A DNA stretch of 64,000 nucleotides, from assembly GCF_030689305.1 (NCBI RefSeq), contig NZ_JAUYVM010000002.1, positions 591,892-655,891 of the forward strand, written 5' to 3'. The stretch comes from Vibrio penaeicida. GTDB lineage: Bacteria; Pseudomonadota; Gammaproteobacteria; Enterobacterales; Vibrionaceae. The notes beneath the pieces are model-generated. The model searched no databases. It was not told the DNA's origin and saw only the letters and a list, made by a program, of their open reading frames with translations. The translations under genes and the position numbers were made by a program. Positions 18,090 through 27,723 of the stretch are shown here, piece by piece; positions within the stretch are counted from its first letter, which is position 1; each line of letters begins with the position of its first letter.

Positions 18090-18904
18090 TATTGAATTCC
18101 GAACTCAGTCCAATATTTATTGTTGTGGCGGATCATAGCTTGTAATTCATCAACATACGCTTGACCACGCTCAGAATAGTGACTTAATCCTTGTGTCAAT
18201 GCGAGCGCCGTCTTCTCACTCTGTAGGTCTTGTCCAGATTGTTCAAGTTGTGAACGAATGGTGCGAAGTTTTGCATATGCTCGGTTGCGATTTACATTCA
18301 TAAAGTACGCTGAAACTGAATCTTGTGCTGAACCAAATTTTGCGACTTCATGGGTCGCTCCTTCATTTCTTCTTAGTGGTACAAGACCGCAGCCCTTTCT
18401 GTAGCACCATTGACCAAAAAAATTGTTCGCTTTGGTTGCGAAGCGAGACGTTCCCCAAGCGGATTCGTTCGCTGCTTGTGTCAACACAAGGCTAGGAGGA
18501 AGGACATTGACGCGCAACAACATCGTGTTGAGCCAATCTTCGGTAATGCCTTCTGAAGGCACAGCGTACTGATAGGCTTTCGCTAATTTTTCCGCGCTTT
18601 GCCGGTGTTTTTCTGCGTTGCGAGAATTATTGCCTTTGGATTTCATCGAAAGTAAAAACTGGCGTTCTTGTAATACGCGGTGGTTCTCTATCGCAATCGC
18701 AGGGTTTAGAAAACCAAAGAATGACAATTTCTTTTCATTCACGTTTGTTATCGCGGCGAAATCAGGTTTCTTACCCATGCTTGGCAAAGGTTTAGAAACC
18801 ACCTCTTCAGCAGGCTCGGTTTGGGGTTCTTTTTCCAAAAATGGAAACAAAAACGCTGCGGCGAAAAACGCAGCAGCGACAAGTTTTAAAGGGGTTTTAA
18901 GCAT
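18089..18904 (-). CDS. bax: Bax-like glucosaminidase
   Basis: A 271-residue protein with an N-terminal membrane anchor or signal (LKLVAAAFFAAAFLFPF) and a C-terminal glucosaminidase domain (about 120-255). The catalytic Glu is expected in LTQAANESAWGTSRFA (about 156-171), followed by ANNFFGQWCY and the SVSAYFMNVNRNRAYAKLR block, which match the E. coli Bax family. It probably cleaves the glycan strands of peptidoglycan in the periplasm. The start at 18904 gives a clean signal and an 8-base overlap with the upstream gene; a longer form (to 18982) would lack a proper signal. The symbol is by similarity only. Confidence 0.85.
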   Translation of the reverse strand: MLKTPLKLVAAAFFAAAFLFPFLEKEPQTEPAEEVVSKPLPSMGKKPDFAAITNVNEKKLSFFGFLNPAIAIENHRVLQERQFLLSMKSKGNNSRNAEKHRQSAEKLAKAYQYAVPSEGITEDWLNTMLLRVNVLPPSLVLTQAANESAWGTSRFATKANNFFGQWCYRKGCGLVPLRRNEGATHEVAKFGSAQDSVSAYFMNVNRNRAYAKLRTIRSQLEQSGQDLQSEKTALALTQGLSHYSERGQAYVDELQAMIRHNNKYWTEFGIQ

Positions 18905-19700
18905 CAAATGTACCGGAGTTATTCGAACCTTGTTGAGGTTTAGTTGGAATGTCTGAAGCAACAATTTTAAGTTGGATGCCAAACATGTTGCGATACAGAA
19001 TGCCTTTCACATGGAAGAAGAAAGGCACCACAAAAATCAATCCGATCCCGTAAAGCATGGTTGCGATAAAGAACATCAAGCCAACCACAAAGTAAATACC
19101 AAAGATTGGGAATATTTTTTTATTTACCGCTCTAAAAGACAACAGCAAAGATTGCATAGGAGGAATACGTTTCTCACAGATAAGCAAAATAGAATGGCTA
19201 AATGCTATGGTGAGATAGATTGATAGAAATGGAAGCAGCTGCCCCGCGATTCCTTGTAACAAGATACTGAACGCCGTCGCGAGAATGACCGGGATTGTGT
19301 ACTGAAGCCCTTTCGCCATGTGACGAGACTTAGTGCGCAAACCTGCCGAGTGGCTCATGGCCATCAAGCTAATGCCAGCATATAGCGGCGCGCTAATTAA
19401 CTCGTAGCTAAAATTGGCATAAAAGATGGACTGAAATATTTGTGGGTCAGCCTCTTGCGGGTTTTGCACCAAAGTGAGCAACACGGTTGGGTCGCCAAGT
19501 TGCATTTTTAAGGCAATAAAGAAGATTAAGGCTTGTATCGCAATCAAAGCCACGATCGCGGGGGAAAATGAAAAGAAGTTTTTCATCGTATACTTCCAAG
19601 CTTCTTGAATCACTTCGCCTGGTTTCAGTTCGTATTGTCCGGAAAGAGCCTGTTCTATGCTCCCCCCTAAGTTGAAATCTTTTACTATTTCATTATTCAT
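18897..19700 (-). CDS. Multi-pass membrane protein, unknown function
   Basis: A 267-residue inner-membrane protein with about six hydrophobic segments (near residues 43-66, 95-112, 133-152, 155-172, 196-213 and 215-232) and a hydrophilic N-terminus containing QYELKPGEVIQEAWKYTMKNF. It is similar in layout to YciC/UPF0259-type membrane proteins, but I cannot assign it. GGAAG lies 5 bases before the ATG. It is the first gene of a minus-strand unit with the Bax-like glucosaminidase and the DUF2987-like protein, linked by an 8-base overlap, so a role in the envelope is possible. Confidence 0.75.
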   Translation of the reverse strand: MNNEIVKDFNLGGSIEQALSGQYELKPGEVIQEAWKYTMKNFFSFSPAIVALIAIQALIFFIALKMQLGDPTVLLTLVQNPQEADPQIFQSIFYANFSYELISAPLYAGISLMAMSHSAGLRTKSRHMAKGLQYTIPVILATAFSILLQGIAGQLLPFLSIYLTIAFSHSILLICEKRIPPMQSLLLSFRAVNKKIFPIFGIYFVVGLMFFIATMLYGIGLIFVVPFFFHVKGILYRNMFGIQLKIVASDIPTKPQQGSNNSGTFDA

Positions 19701-20150
19701 ATGTACTTCCGGGTCAAAAGTGTGACCAAATAACGTTCTCAGTATTCATACCACCCACTCTATGGTGAGCGTTGAAAAATACGGCGATTATACGTGGGAG
19801 TTGCTCCGTCTTAAAAGCAAGATTGCAACATCTGTTTAATTTTAGAATCAATTGCCTAATAATTGCACTTTCTTATTCATTCTTTTATTCAGATTCCATC
19901 AAATCATGAAAATTCCGGCTATAACCTCAGTGAATCCATGTGTGGCGGTAAGCCATTAACGGGTCGATCGCGCAGCGTTCACGTTTTAGGTAAAGCGTAG
20001 GTTTTGGCTATGAAACTCCAGTTTTTATGCGTTCGGAAATCTGTGTGAAAAGAGTACAAATCGTTGTGTGATAAATGGCTAATTTTAATGCCGAAAAAAT
20101 TTTAGTTTTTTGTAAGAAAATGCTTTGAGAACCTCACATAGAGGCATATT
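19701..20150. other. Intergenic region between divergent 19700(-) and potA(+) units
   Basis: About 450 bases with no gene that I can support before the leader ORF at 20151. A GGTCA / TGACC inverted repeat with 6-base spacer lies near 19713-19728, close to the start of the minus-strand gene, and could be an operator. The right half presumably holds the pot promoter. No known riboswitch was recognised. Confidence 0.4.
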
Positions 20151-20201
20151 ATGCGCTCCCTACTCCACCAACGTTCTGGTCGTGCCAGTACTGGCTTTTA
20201 A
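20151..20201 (+). CDS. Leader peptide ORF (16 aa) before potA
   Basis: A 16-codon ORF encoding [16 protein letters not shown]. It is preceded by AGAGG (20140-20144), 6 bases from its ATG. Its TAA is at 20199-20201 and the potA ribosome site AGGAG begins two bases later at 20203. A 12-base perfect palindrome, GCCAGTACTGGC, occupies its last codons (20184-20195) and is followed by TTTTAAT. This layout is what a translational attenuator or a coupling leader would show. The sequence supports the ORF; regulation by polyamines or amino acids is inference. Confidence 0.5.
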   Translation: MRSLLHQRSGRASTGF

Positions 20202-20218
20202 TAGGAGAAATACAGACA

Positions 20219-21322
20219 TTGAAAAAGCCAAATCATGTTGTTCAGCTAGCGTCCATTGAAAAAAGCTTCGATGGTAAAAAAATCATTGATGGATTCAACT
20301 TAATCGTGAATCACGGTGAATTCCTGACCATTTTAGGTCCTTCAGGCTGTGGTAAAACAACGGTTCTGAGGATGATTGCAGGTTTTGAAACCTGTGACCA
20401 AGGAAGCATCCAAATTGATGATGTGGACGTCACGGTAGTATCTGCCGAACAGCGGCATGTAAATACGGTTTTTCAAAGTTATGCCCTGTTCCCTCATATG
20501 ACGGTATTTGACAACGTTGCCTTTGGGTTGCGTATGCAGAAAGTGCCAGCTTCGGATATTGAACCAAGAGTTATCGAAGCGTTAAAAATGGTTCGTTTGG
20601 ATCACATGGCTGCACGCAAACCTCACCAGCTTTCTGGTGGACAGCAGCAACGTATCGCGATTGCGCGTGCAGTAGTAAACAAGCCGAAAGTGCTGCTACT
20701 GGACGAGTCTTTGTCTGCATTGGATTACAAACTGCGTAAGCAAATGCAGGTTGAGTTAAAGCAGCTTCAGCGCCAATTGGGTATTACGTTTGTTTTTGTT
20801 ACTCACGATCAAGAAGAAGCGCTGTCCATGTCTGACCGAATCATCGTGATGAAAGATGGGAAGATTGAACAAGATGGCTCACCACGTGAGATTTACGAAG
20901 AGCCAAAAAACCTGTTCGTTGCCAAGTTTATTGGCGAGATCAATGTGTTTGATGCAGAAGTAATCGAGCGTATCGATAGCAAACGCATCAAAGCGACAAT
21001 AGAGGGTGTTGAGTCCATTGTTTACTACGATGAGGCAGTAGCAACTGGCGATAAACTCCAAGTACTGCTTCGCCCTGAAGACTTAAGACTGGAAGAGATT
21101 AAAGAAAGTGAAACCAAGGGCATTGTTGGCCATGTGACCGACCGTACCTACAAAGGTATGACATTGGATTCGGTTGTTGAACTAGAATCGGGCATGCGTG
21201 TGATGGTAAGCGAATTCTTCAATGAAGATGATCCAGATGTTGATCATTCATTGGGTCAAAAAGTCGCCGTAACTTGGGTTGAAAGCTGGGAAGTGGTACT
21301 GGCAGATGAACAAGACGTTTAA
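20219..21322 (+). CDS. potA: Spermidine/putrescine ABC transporter ATPase PotA
   Basis: A 367-residue cytoplasmic ATPase that powers polyamine import with PotB and PotC. It has Walker [10 protein letters not shown] (about residues 40-48), Q-loop [10 protein letters not shown], signature [14 protein letters not shown] (about 139-152), Walker [13 protein letters not shown] and switch VTHDQEEA. The C-terminal TOBE/regulatory domain (about 240-367) ends in the family block [20 protein letters not shown]. The start is TTG with AGGAG 11 bases upstream, an inefficient combination that fits coupling to the leader ORF that ends 17 bases before it. First gene of potABC. Confidence 0.97.
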   Translation: MKKPNHVVQLASIEKSFDGKKIIDGFNLIVNHGEFLTILGPSGCGKTTVLRMIAGFETCDQGSIQIDDVDVTVVSAEQRHVNTVFQSYALFPHMTVFDNVAFGLRMQKVPASDIEPRVIEALKMVRLDHMAARKPHQLSGGQQQRIAIARAVVNKPKVLLLDESLSALDYKLRKQMQVELKQLQRQLGITFVFVTHDQEEALSMSDRIIVMKDGKIEQDGSPREIYEEPKNLFVAKFIGEINVFDAEVIERIDSKRIKATIEGVESIVYYDEAVATGDKLQVLLRPEDLRLEEIKESETKGIVGHVTDRTYKGMTLDSVVELESGMRVMVSEFFNEDDPDVDHSLGQKVAVTWVESWEVVLADEQDV

Positions 21323-22199
21323 TTTTCAAAACTCACTGAAATGGCATAGCGCTTTTAATCTACAAAAAATGATCATCGGTCTGATTGTCGGATGGTTGGT
21401 CATTTTTGTGCTGATTCCAAATGTCATGATCATCGGAACCAGCTTTTTAACGCGTGACGAAGCAAACCTTATTGAGATGACGTTCACGCTTGATAACTAT
21501 GCCCGTTTAGCGGACCCACTCTACTTTAAAGTATTGTGGCATTCGTTCTATATGGCGATTGTCGCCACACTGCTGTGTTTGGTGATTGGATACCCGTTTG
21601 CTTACATCGTGGCAAAAATGCCCGAGAAATGGCGTCCGTTTATGCTGTTTTTGGTGATTGTACCATTCTGGACAAATTCACTGATTCGCACTTACGGTTT
21701 GAAAATTGTGTTAGGTACGCAAGGCATCTTAAATAAGAGCTTGTTGGCGCTGGATATTATCGATAAACCCATTCGGATAATGTACAGCGAGTCGGCTGTC
21801 ATGATTGGATTAGTGTATATCTTGCTTCCATTCATGATTTTACCCTTGTATTCGGCCATTGAAAAATTGGATGACACCTACTTGGAAGCGGCAAAAGATC
21901 TTGGGGCAAACAAACTGCAAACTTTGCTCAAAGTGGTATTGCCACTCACGATGCCGGGCATCATTGGCGGTTGTTTGTTGGTGTTGTTACCAGCGCTTGG
22001 CATGTTCTATATTTCAGACTTGCTGGGAGGCGCAAAAAACTTGCTGATCGGTAATGTCATTAAGAGCCAGGTACTAAATGCTCGTGATTGGCCATTTGGC
22101 GCAGCAACCAGCATCGCGCTCACTGTCGCTATGGCGATCATGTTGTACGCCTACTATAGGGCTGGGAAATTGTTGAACAAAAAAGTGGAGCTAAGCTGA
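21306..22199 (+). CDS. potB: Spermidine/putrescine ABC transporter permease PotB
   Basis: A 297-residue permease with six membrane helices. The inner-membrane-transport EAA loop, [20 protein letters not shown], is at about residues 187-206. Other PotB hallmarks are [15 protein letters not shown] and [12 protein letters not shown]. Compared with E. coli PotB it carries an extra N-terminal segment (about 20 residues) when begun at 21306. This ATG overlaps potA by 17 bases, and the end overlaps potC by one (TGATG), so the three genes are translationally coupled. Confidence 0.96.
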   Translation: MNKTFNFQNSLKWHSAFNLQKMIIGLIVGWLVIFVLIPNVMIIGTSFLTRDEANLIEMTFTLDNYARLADPLYFKVLWHSFYMAIVATLLCLVIGYPFAYIVAKMPEKWRPFMLFLVIVPFWTNSLIRTYGLKIVLGTQGILNKSLLALDIIDKPIRIMYSESAVMIGLVYILLPFMILPLYSAIEKLDDTYLEAAKDLGANKLQTLLKVVLPLTMPGIIGGCLLVLLPALGMFYISDLLGGAKNLLIGNVIKSQVLNARDWPFGAATSIALTVAMAIMLYAYYRAGKLLNKKVELS

Positions 22200-22969
22200 T
22201 GGGCAAGTCAATTAAGTTTAGCTTTATGGCATTAGTGTACGCGTTTTTGTATTTGCCAATCATTGTGCTGATCGTCAATTCCTTCAATGCCAGTAAATTT
22301 GGCATGAAATGGGGTGGATTTACTACCAAATGGTACGAGGCGCTTGTTAACAACGACAGCTTAATGCAAGCAGCGTGGCACTCATTAAACGTTGCCGTAT
22401 TTTCAGCAACCGCAGCCACCATCATTGGTAGCCTGACGGCTGTTGCCCTTTTCCGTTATCGGTTTAAAGGAAAAGGTATGGTGAATGGCTTGTTGTTCAT
22501 CGTAATGATGTCGCCAGATATTGTGATGGCAATTTCTTTACTAGCACTGTTTTTGGTTTTGGGTGTGCAATTGGGCTTCTTTACCCTTTTCTTTGCTCAT
22601 ATTACCTTCTGTATACCATTTGTGGTGGTGACAGTGTATTCACGTCTCAATGGATTCGATGTGAAAATGTTGGAAGCCGCAAAAGATTTGGGAGCAAGTG
22701 AATGGGTTATATTGAAGCAGATCATATTGCCCTTAGCCAAACCGGCAGTTGCAGCGGGTTGGTTGCTTAGCTTTACCTTGTCATTGGATGACGTCATCAT
22801 CAGCTCATTTGTTACTGGACCGACTTATGAAATCCTGCCATTGAAGATTTACTCAATGGTGAAAGTCGGTATTTCGCCAGAGGTGAACGCATTGGCAACT
22901 GTGATGTTGGTGGTATCTCTTGTATTGGTTGTGATTTCACAATTGCTAGCAAGAGAAAAAGTAAAGTAA
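22199..22969 (+). CDS. potC: Spermidine/putrescine ABC transporter permease PotC
   Basis: A 256-residue second permease subunit with six membrane helices. Its EAA loop, [20 protein letters not shown], is at about residues 156-175. The PotC-type blocks IVLIVNSFNAS near the N-terminus and LSLDDVIISSFVTGP (about 194-208) are present. Its ATG shares a base with the potB stop. A strong terminator follows (23003-23032), so the binding-protein genes that come next have their own promoters or depend on read-through. Confidence 0.96.
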   Translation: MGKSIKFSFMALVYAFLYLPIIVLIVNSFNASKFGMKWGGFTTKWYEALVNNDSLMQAAWHSLNVAVFSATAATIIGSLTAVALFRYRFKGKGMVNGLLFIVMMSPDIVMAISLLALFLVLGVQLGFFTLFFAHITFCIPFVVVTVYSRLNGFDVKMLEAAKDLGASEWVILKQIILPLAKPAVAAGWLLSFTLSLDDVIISSFVTGPTYEILPLKIYSMVKVGISPEVNALATVMLVVSLVLVVISQLLAREKVK

Positions 22970-23002
22970 ATTAGTGTGATAACACCAGTTTGTATTTATT
23001 CG

Positions 23003-23034
23003 ACAGCGCAGTATAGGACTGCGCTGTTTTCTTA
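23003..23034 (+). terminator. Intrinsic terminator after potC
   Basis: A perfect 10-bp stem ACAGCGCAGT / ACTGCGCTGT with a 5-base loop, followed by TTTTCTT. It separates potABC from the first potD. Confidence 0.9.
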
Positions 23035-23060
23035 TCTCGATTAGTTTGGAGCTAACGTTA

Positions 23061-24095
23061 ATGAAAAAATGGGCTACTTTTTTAGCTGGTAGTGCATGTG
23101 CGCTTTCCTTACTGACTCAGTCAGTACAAGCGAACGAAAATGATGAATTGGTATTCATGAACTGGGGGCCGTACATTTCTAGCGACCTCTTAAAGCAGTT
23201 TACCGATGAAACGGGTATCAAGGTGATTTACTCAACGTATGAGTCAAACGAAACTTTGTATGCCAAGCTGAAAACACACAATAAAGGTTATGATTTGGTC
23301 GTACCTTCAACCTACTTCGTTTCTAAGATGCGAGACGAAGGTATGTTGCAAAAAATCGATAAGTCGAAGCTTTCTAATTTCACCAAGCTTGATACCAATT
23401 ATCTAAACAAGCCCTACGATCCAAACAACGAATACTCTATTCCTCATGTTGTTGCGATTACGGGTTTAGCGGTGAATACGGACATGTACGATGCAAGTCA
23501 GTTTAATAGCTGGGGCGATCTATGGAATTCCGATTTGGACGGTCAACTGATGTTGATGGATGACACTCGTGAAGTGTTCCACATCGCGTTACGCAAATTG
23601 GGCTATTCCGGTAACACTACCGATGAAAAACAGATCGATGAAGCGTATGCAGAACTGCAAAAACTCATGCCAAATGTGTTGGTGTTTAACTCAGATAACC
23701 CAGCATCCCCTTACCTGTTAGGGGACGTTGGCGTGGGTATGCTTTGGAATGGCTCTGCTGCCGCTGCACAGGCAGAAGGCTTGCCGTTGGAATTGGTGTT
23801 CCCAAAAGAAGGCGGTATTGGCTGGGTGGACAATTTTGCAATCTCTTCAGGGGCAACGAATGTCGATGCTGCGCATAAGATGATCGATTTTCTACTTCGC
23901 CCTGAAATCGCAGAGCAAATTTCAAAGAATGCGGGTTACTTAACGGCAGTAAAGGAATCCAACGAGAAGTTTAAAGATGTCTCACCACTCTTTCCGTCTC
24001 AAGAAGATTTAGATCGCGTGGAATGGCAGGCTGCGGTTGGCGACAAGACAGTGAAGTATGAAGAGTACTTTATGAAGCTTAAAGCTGGTCAATAA
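23061..24095 (+). CDS. potD: Polyamine-binding periplasmic protein PotD (paralogue 1)
   Basis: A 344-residue periplasmic binding protein with a signal peptide (MKKWATFLAGSACALSLLTQ, cleavage after the QA near 24). It shares the PotD core with the gene that follows: FMNWGPYISSDLL, VVPSTYFVSKMRDEGML, MLMDDTREVFHIALRKLGYS and GVGMLWNGSA. It delivers spermidine, putrescine or a related polyamine to PotABC. GGAG 9 bases before the ATG at 23061 decides the start over an upstream in-frame TTG. The ligand-loop region differs from the second copy (HVVAITGLAVN versus YIWGATGIGIN), so the two may differ in ligand. Confidence 0.95.
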   Translation: MKKWATFLAGSACALSLLTQSVQANENDELVFMNWGPYISSDLLKQFTDETGIKVIYSTYESNETLYAKLKTHNKGYDLVVPSTYFVSKMRDEGMLQKIDKSKLSNFTKLDTNYLNKPYDPNNEYSIPHVVAITGLAVNTDMYDASQFNSWGDLWNSDLDGQLMLMDDTREVFHIALRKLGYSGNTTDEKQIDEAYAELQKLMPNVLVFNSDNPASPYLLGDVGVGMLWNGSAAAAQAEGLPLELVFPKEGGIGWVDNFAISSGATNVDAAHKMIDFLLRPEIAEQISKNAGYLTAVKESNEKFKDVSPLFPSQEDLDRVEWQAAVGDKTVKYEEYFMKLKAGQ

Positions 24096-24118
24096 AATAT
24101 CGTTTGAACACGATTTGT

Positions 24119-24143
24119 AAGGGCAATTTCGATTGCCCTTTTT
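24119..24143 (+). terminator. Intrinsic terminator between the two potD genes
   Basis: A perfect 9-bp stem AAGGGCAAT / ATTGCCCTT with a TTCG tetraloop, ending in a run of five T. A TTCG loop gives a very stable hairpin, so the two potD genes are probably transcribed separately. Confidence 0.93.
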
Positions 24144-24253
24144 CATTCGTTAAAAACTGGAGTACAATTCTGCCACTTAACTCTGAGAGTGAGATCCAGA
24201 TCAAATAAGTTGAGCTGGAAATAATCTCTCCCACTAACAGATAAAGGGAAAAA

Positions 24254-25297
24254 ATGAAAAATTGCTCTAGACTGTTTGCTGGTCTTATCAGTGCTGCATC
24301 TATCCTTTCTTTCAACGCTTTTGCTGCAGACGAAGAACTGTACTTCTACAATTGGTCCGAATACATCCCAAGTGAGGTTCTAGAAGACTTTACCAAGGAA
24401 ACGGGTATCAAAGTTATCTACTCTACCTACGAGTCTAACGAGAGCATGTACGCTAAGTTAAAAACTCAAGGTGCTGGCTACGACTTGGTTGTGCCTTCAA
24501 CGTATTTTGTTTCCAAAATGCGTAAAGAGAAGATGCTGCAAAAAATCGACAAGCAGAAACTTTCTCACTTTGCAGATCTTGATCCTAACTACCTAGATAA
24601 GTCTTTTGACCCAAGTAATGACTACTCTATTCCTTATATTTGGGGCGCGACAGGTATCGGCATCAATTCCGACATGCTAGACAAGTCGAGATTCAAAAAC
24701 TGGGCAGATTTCTGGGACCCGAAATGGGAAGGCCAGTTGATGATGATGGACGACTCACGTGAAGTGTTCCACATTGCCCTTACCAAGCTGGGTTATTCCG
24801 CTAACACAACAAACCCAGACGAAATCAAAGCGGCGTATGAAGAACTGAAAAAACTGATGCCAAATGTTTTGGTATTTAATTCAGATTTCCCTGCTAATCC
24901 ATACCTAGCAGGTGAAACCTCATTAGGTATGCTTTGGAATGGCTCTGCTTACTTAGCACGCCAAGAAGGCGCGACAATTGATATTGTGTGGCCAGAAAAA
25001 GGCACCATCTTCTGGATGGACAGCCTGTCTATTCCTTCTGGCGCTAAGAACGTTGAAGCCGCTCATAAGATGATTGATTTCCTTCTTCGTCCTGAGAATG
25101 CTGCGAAAATCGCGGTTGAGATTGGCTACCCTACTCCTGTGAAAACAGCGTATCCGCTTTTGCCTAAAGAGTTTGCAAATGATCCAAGTATTTTCCCACC
25201 TCAAGAAGTGATGGAAAAAGGTGAATGGCAAGATGAAGTTGGTGAAGCGAGCACGCTTTACGAAGAGTACTTCCAAAAGCTGAAAGTAAACATGTAA
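24254..25297 (+). CDS. potD: Polyamine-binding periplasmic protein PotD (paralogue 2)
   Basis: A 347-residue binding protein with a signal peptide (MKNCSRLFAGLISAASILSF, cleavage after the FA near 24). It is a tandem paralogue of the preceding gene and closer to the standard PotD in the ligand region (YIWGATGIGINSDM; GETSLGMLWNGSAYLAR; VWPEKGTIFWMDSLSIP). Vibrio genomes commonly carry two potD copies at this place, one of which has been linked to norspermidine or spermidine uptake. Which copy binds which polyamine cannot be read from sequence alone. A strong terminator follows. Confidence 0.95.
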   Translation: MKNCSRLFAGLISAASILSFNAFAADEELYFYNWSEYIPSEVLEDFTKETGIKVIYSTYESNESMYAKLKTQGAGYDLVVPSTYFVSKMRKEKMLQKIDKQKLSHFADLDPNYLDKSFDPSNDYSIPYIWGATGIGINSDMLDKSRFKNWADFWDPKWEGQLMMMDDSREVFHIALTKLGYSANTTNPDEIKAAYEELKKLMPNVLVFNSDFPANPYLAGETSLGMLWNGSAYLARQEGATIDIVWPEKGTIFWMDSLSIPSGAKNVEAAHKMIDFLLRPENAAKIAVEIGYPTPVKTAYPLLPKEFANDPSIFPPQEVMEKGEWQDEVGEASTLYEEYFQKLKVNM

Positions 25298-25338
25298 TTA
25301 CCTGAACTTGGGTTTAAGTAACATCACATGAAAAAGCA

Positions 25339-25363
25339 AAAGCGGGCATTGTCCCGCTTTTTT
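25339..25363 (+). terminator. Intrinsic terminator after the second potD
   Basis: An 8-bp stem AAAGCGGG / CCCGCTTT with a 6-base loop, ending in six T. Because the left arm is preceded by an A-rich run (AAAAAGCAAAAG), it may also work for the convergent cobB gene. Confidence 0.92.
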
Positions 25364-25405
25364 AGTTCTTGCTACATGAGTAACGATGCCTCAATAAAGA
25401 AAACC

Positions 25406-26143
25406 TTAAGCCTGAGCCCTCATTGCATCTGGAGTACTCAACAATTCTTCTACCAACTTAGGCACCTCTAAGCTTGCTTTTCCGTAGCGCTTTTCTTCGA
25501 ATTCACTTTCTACCGCGCTCGGCTCTAAGTTAATTTCGATAGTATGTGCACCGTGCATTCTCGCATCATGAATAAAACCAGCGGCTGGGTATACAACACC
25601 CGAAGTGCCAATAGAGATAAATAAATCAGCCTCTTCCAACGCCGCGTAGATTTCACCCATTTTCAGCGGCATTTCACCAAACCAAACGATATGAGGACGC
25701 ACTTGCGAAGGCATTTGACAGCAATGGCATAAATCACCCGCCAATATATCGTCTGAGCAGTCTACAACTTGGTTAGACTCGCTGCAGCGTGCTTTAAGCA
25801 ACTCACCATGCATGTGAATGATATTTTGCGTTCCACCGCGCTCATGGAGGTTATCAATATTTTGGGTAATCACGGTGACTTTTCCATCCAATAGTTCTTC
25901 AAGCTTTCCTAACGCTTGGTGTGCTGCGTTAGGTGCAATGGACGGATCTTGTAGCTTTCTACGTCTTTGGTTATAGAAATCCTGGACGAGCTCAGGATCA
26001 CGCTGAAAGCCTTCTGGTGTAGCGACGTCTTCAATTTTATGGTTTTCCCACAAACCATCTTGCGCTCGAAACGTTTGAATGCCCGACTCAGCGGATATTC
26101 CGGCTCCAGTGAGAATAACAATGTTTCTGTAAGGGAAGTTCAT
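25406..26143 (-). CDS. cobB: NAD-dependent protein deacylase CobB (sirtuin)
   Basis: A 245-residue class III sirtuin that removes acyl groups from protein lysines using NAD+. NAD-binding motifs are [14 protein letters not shown] (about 14-27) and [12 protein letters not shown] (about 103-114), and the catalytic His is in HMHGEL (about 121). The zinc site has Cys in KARCSES and LCHCCQ. The [12 protein letters not shown] block is typical. The chosen start (MNFPYRNIV) has AAGGA 10 bases upstream on the minus strand; a longer in-frame reading to 26194 adds 17 unconserved residues. Convergent with potD and separate from the ammonium channel gene. Confidence 0.95.
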   Translation of the reverse strand: MNFPYRNIVILTGAGISAESGIQTFRAQDGLWENHKIEDVATPEGFQRDPELVQDFYNQRRRKLQDPSIAPNAAHQALGKLEELLDGKVTVITQNIDNLHERGGTQNIIHMHGELLKARCSESNQVVDCSDDILAGDLCHCCQMPSQVRPHIVWFGEMPLKMGEIYAALEEADLFISIGTSGVVYPAAGFIHDARMHGAHTIEINLEPSAVESEFEEKRYGKASLEVPKLVEELLSTPDAMRAQA

Positions 26144-26303
26144 ACGACATGCATCCTTGTATTTATCTGTTGTTAACATTAGCACTAAAGACACAGTAGT
26201 AGAAAGGGATTAGCGGTAGACCATAGTCGTAAAAAGAGCGACTCAAGTCGCTCTTCTAAAGATTGATACCGTAGTATCATGAGGTAAATATGGGGCAGAA
26301 GGT

Positions 26304-27524
26304 TTAGTCTTCGCTGGTAGAGCTGATCTTATGGATCGCCAAATCCGCACCATTGAATTCGTCTTCTTCAGAAAGTCTGAGCCCAGTAACGAGATTTAAT
26401 ACGCCATAAACCGCAGCGGCACCAGCGACAGCTACTACGATACCAATAACAGTACCCAAGACTTGAACCGTTATGCTCACGCCTCCTAGCCCACCCAGTG
26501 CACTCTGACCAAAGATACCGGCAGCAATGCCACCCCAAGCGCCACAAACACCGTGAAGAGGCCACACACCCAATACATCGTCTATTTTGGTTTTGTTTTG
26601 TAAGTACGTGAACAAGTAAACAAACACTGCTCCTGCAACACCGCCAGTAATAAGTGCGCCAATCGGATGCATAAGATCAGAGCCAGCACAAACAGCCACC
26701 AGCCCAGCTAAGGGACCATTGTGGATGAAGCCTGGGTCATTTCGGCCCGCAACAAGTGCTGTAAGGATGCCCCCTGTCATGGCCATTAAAGAGTTCATTG
26801 CAACAAGACCGCTGATTCCATTTAAAGTTTGTGCCGACATAACGTTAAACCCGAACCACCCAACACAAAGGATCCATGCGCCTAACGCCAAGAATGGTAT
26901 GTTTGAAGGCGCGAAGTTTGTGTGTTTTCCAGCGCGTACACGGCCGTTACGCATTCCCAGAAAAATGACGGCAACTAACGCGATCCACCCGCCAACACCG
27001 TGCACTACAACAGATCCAGCGAAATCGTGGAATGCCGCACCAAATGAGGATTCAAACCAGTCTTGCAAACCGTAGTTGCCATTCCAAATGATCCCTTCGA
27101 ATAATGGGTAAACCAGCCCCACAGTAAAAAACGTAGCAATAAGAACAGGATAGAAACGTGCACGTTCCGCTATGCCACCGGACACGATAGCGGGAATAGC
27201 CGCTGCAAAAGTAAGTAAGAAAAAGAATTTGACCAGCTCGTACCCGTTGCCTGCTGAAAGTGTTTCAGCATCAGCAAAGAAATTTGCTCCGTAAGCGACC
27301 CAATACCCAATAAAGAAATACGCGATAGCAGAAACACCGAAATCTGCGAGAATTTTCACCAGCGCATTGACTTGGTTTTTCTTACGCACAGTTCCTACTT
27401 CGAGAAAGGCGAAGCCAGCATGCATGAGGAAAACCATGATGGCACCAAGTAGAAGAAACAAGGTATCTGAACTTTGAGTGAGTGTGTGAACGGCGCCCTG
27501 CACATCCGCAACGGAATTACTCAT
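26304..27524 (-). CDS. amtB: Ammonium transporter (Amt family)
   Basis: A 406-residue inner-membrane channel with about 11 helices that conducts ammonium or ammonia. It has the family motif FHDFAGSVVVHGVGG (about 164-178) with the pore His, the second pore His in VWPLHGVCGAWGG (about 319), and GFNVMSAQTLNG. No glnK gene precedes it, unlike the usual glnK-amtB pair. Its upstream region carries a sigma-54 promoter and three NtrC-type sites, so expression should rise under nitrogen limitation. It may be one of two Amt proteins in the genome; amtB is used as the family name. Confidence 0.93.
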   Translation of the reverse strand: MSNSVADVQGAVHTLTQSSDTLFLLLGAIMVFLMHAGFAFLEVGTVRKKNQVNALVKILADFGVSAIAYFFIGYWVAYGANFFADAETLSAGNGYELVKFFFLLTFAAAIPAIVSGGIAERARFYPVLIATFFTVGLVYPLFEGIIWNGNYGLQDWFESSFGAAFHDFAGSVVVHGVGGWIALVAVIFLGMRNGRVRAGKHTNFAPSNIPFLALGAWILCVGWFGFNVMSAQTLNGISGLVAMNSLMAMTGGILTALVAGRNDPGFIHNGPLAGLVAVCAGSDLMHPIGALITGGVAGAVFVYLFTYLQNKTKIDDVLGVWPLHGVCGAWGGIAAGIFGQSALGGLGGVSITVQVLGTVIGIVVAVAGAAAVYGVLNLVTGLRLSEEDEFNGADLAIHKISSTSED

Positions 27525-27614
27525 CTTTAATTACTCCTTTTGTATTTTCTTGCACGCTTCCTGTGCTATTAGTTTTGCATTCCCAATTTTGGGGAATTGA
27601 ACAAGAGCTAATTA

Positions 27615-27631
27615 CGCAAAGATCGTTCCAA
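27615..27631 (-). promoter_or_regulatory. Sigma-54 promoter of the ammonium channel gene
   Basis: On the minus strand the sequence reads TTGGAACGATCTTTGCG: GG (-24) and GC (-12) separated by exactly 10 bases, matching the sigma-54 consensus (TGGCACG-N4-TTGC) at all but one key base. Expected transcription start is near 27604, giving a leader of about 80 bases. Confidence 0.82.
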
Positions 27632-27723
27632 GGCTTGAAAATACAAAGCACAAAACTTAATACTTTGTTATTTAAAGGTTAATTATGTTTATAGTAATTG
27701 TGGGGGAATGAAGGATGTCTCAC

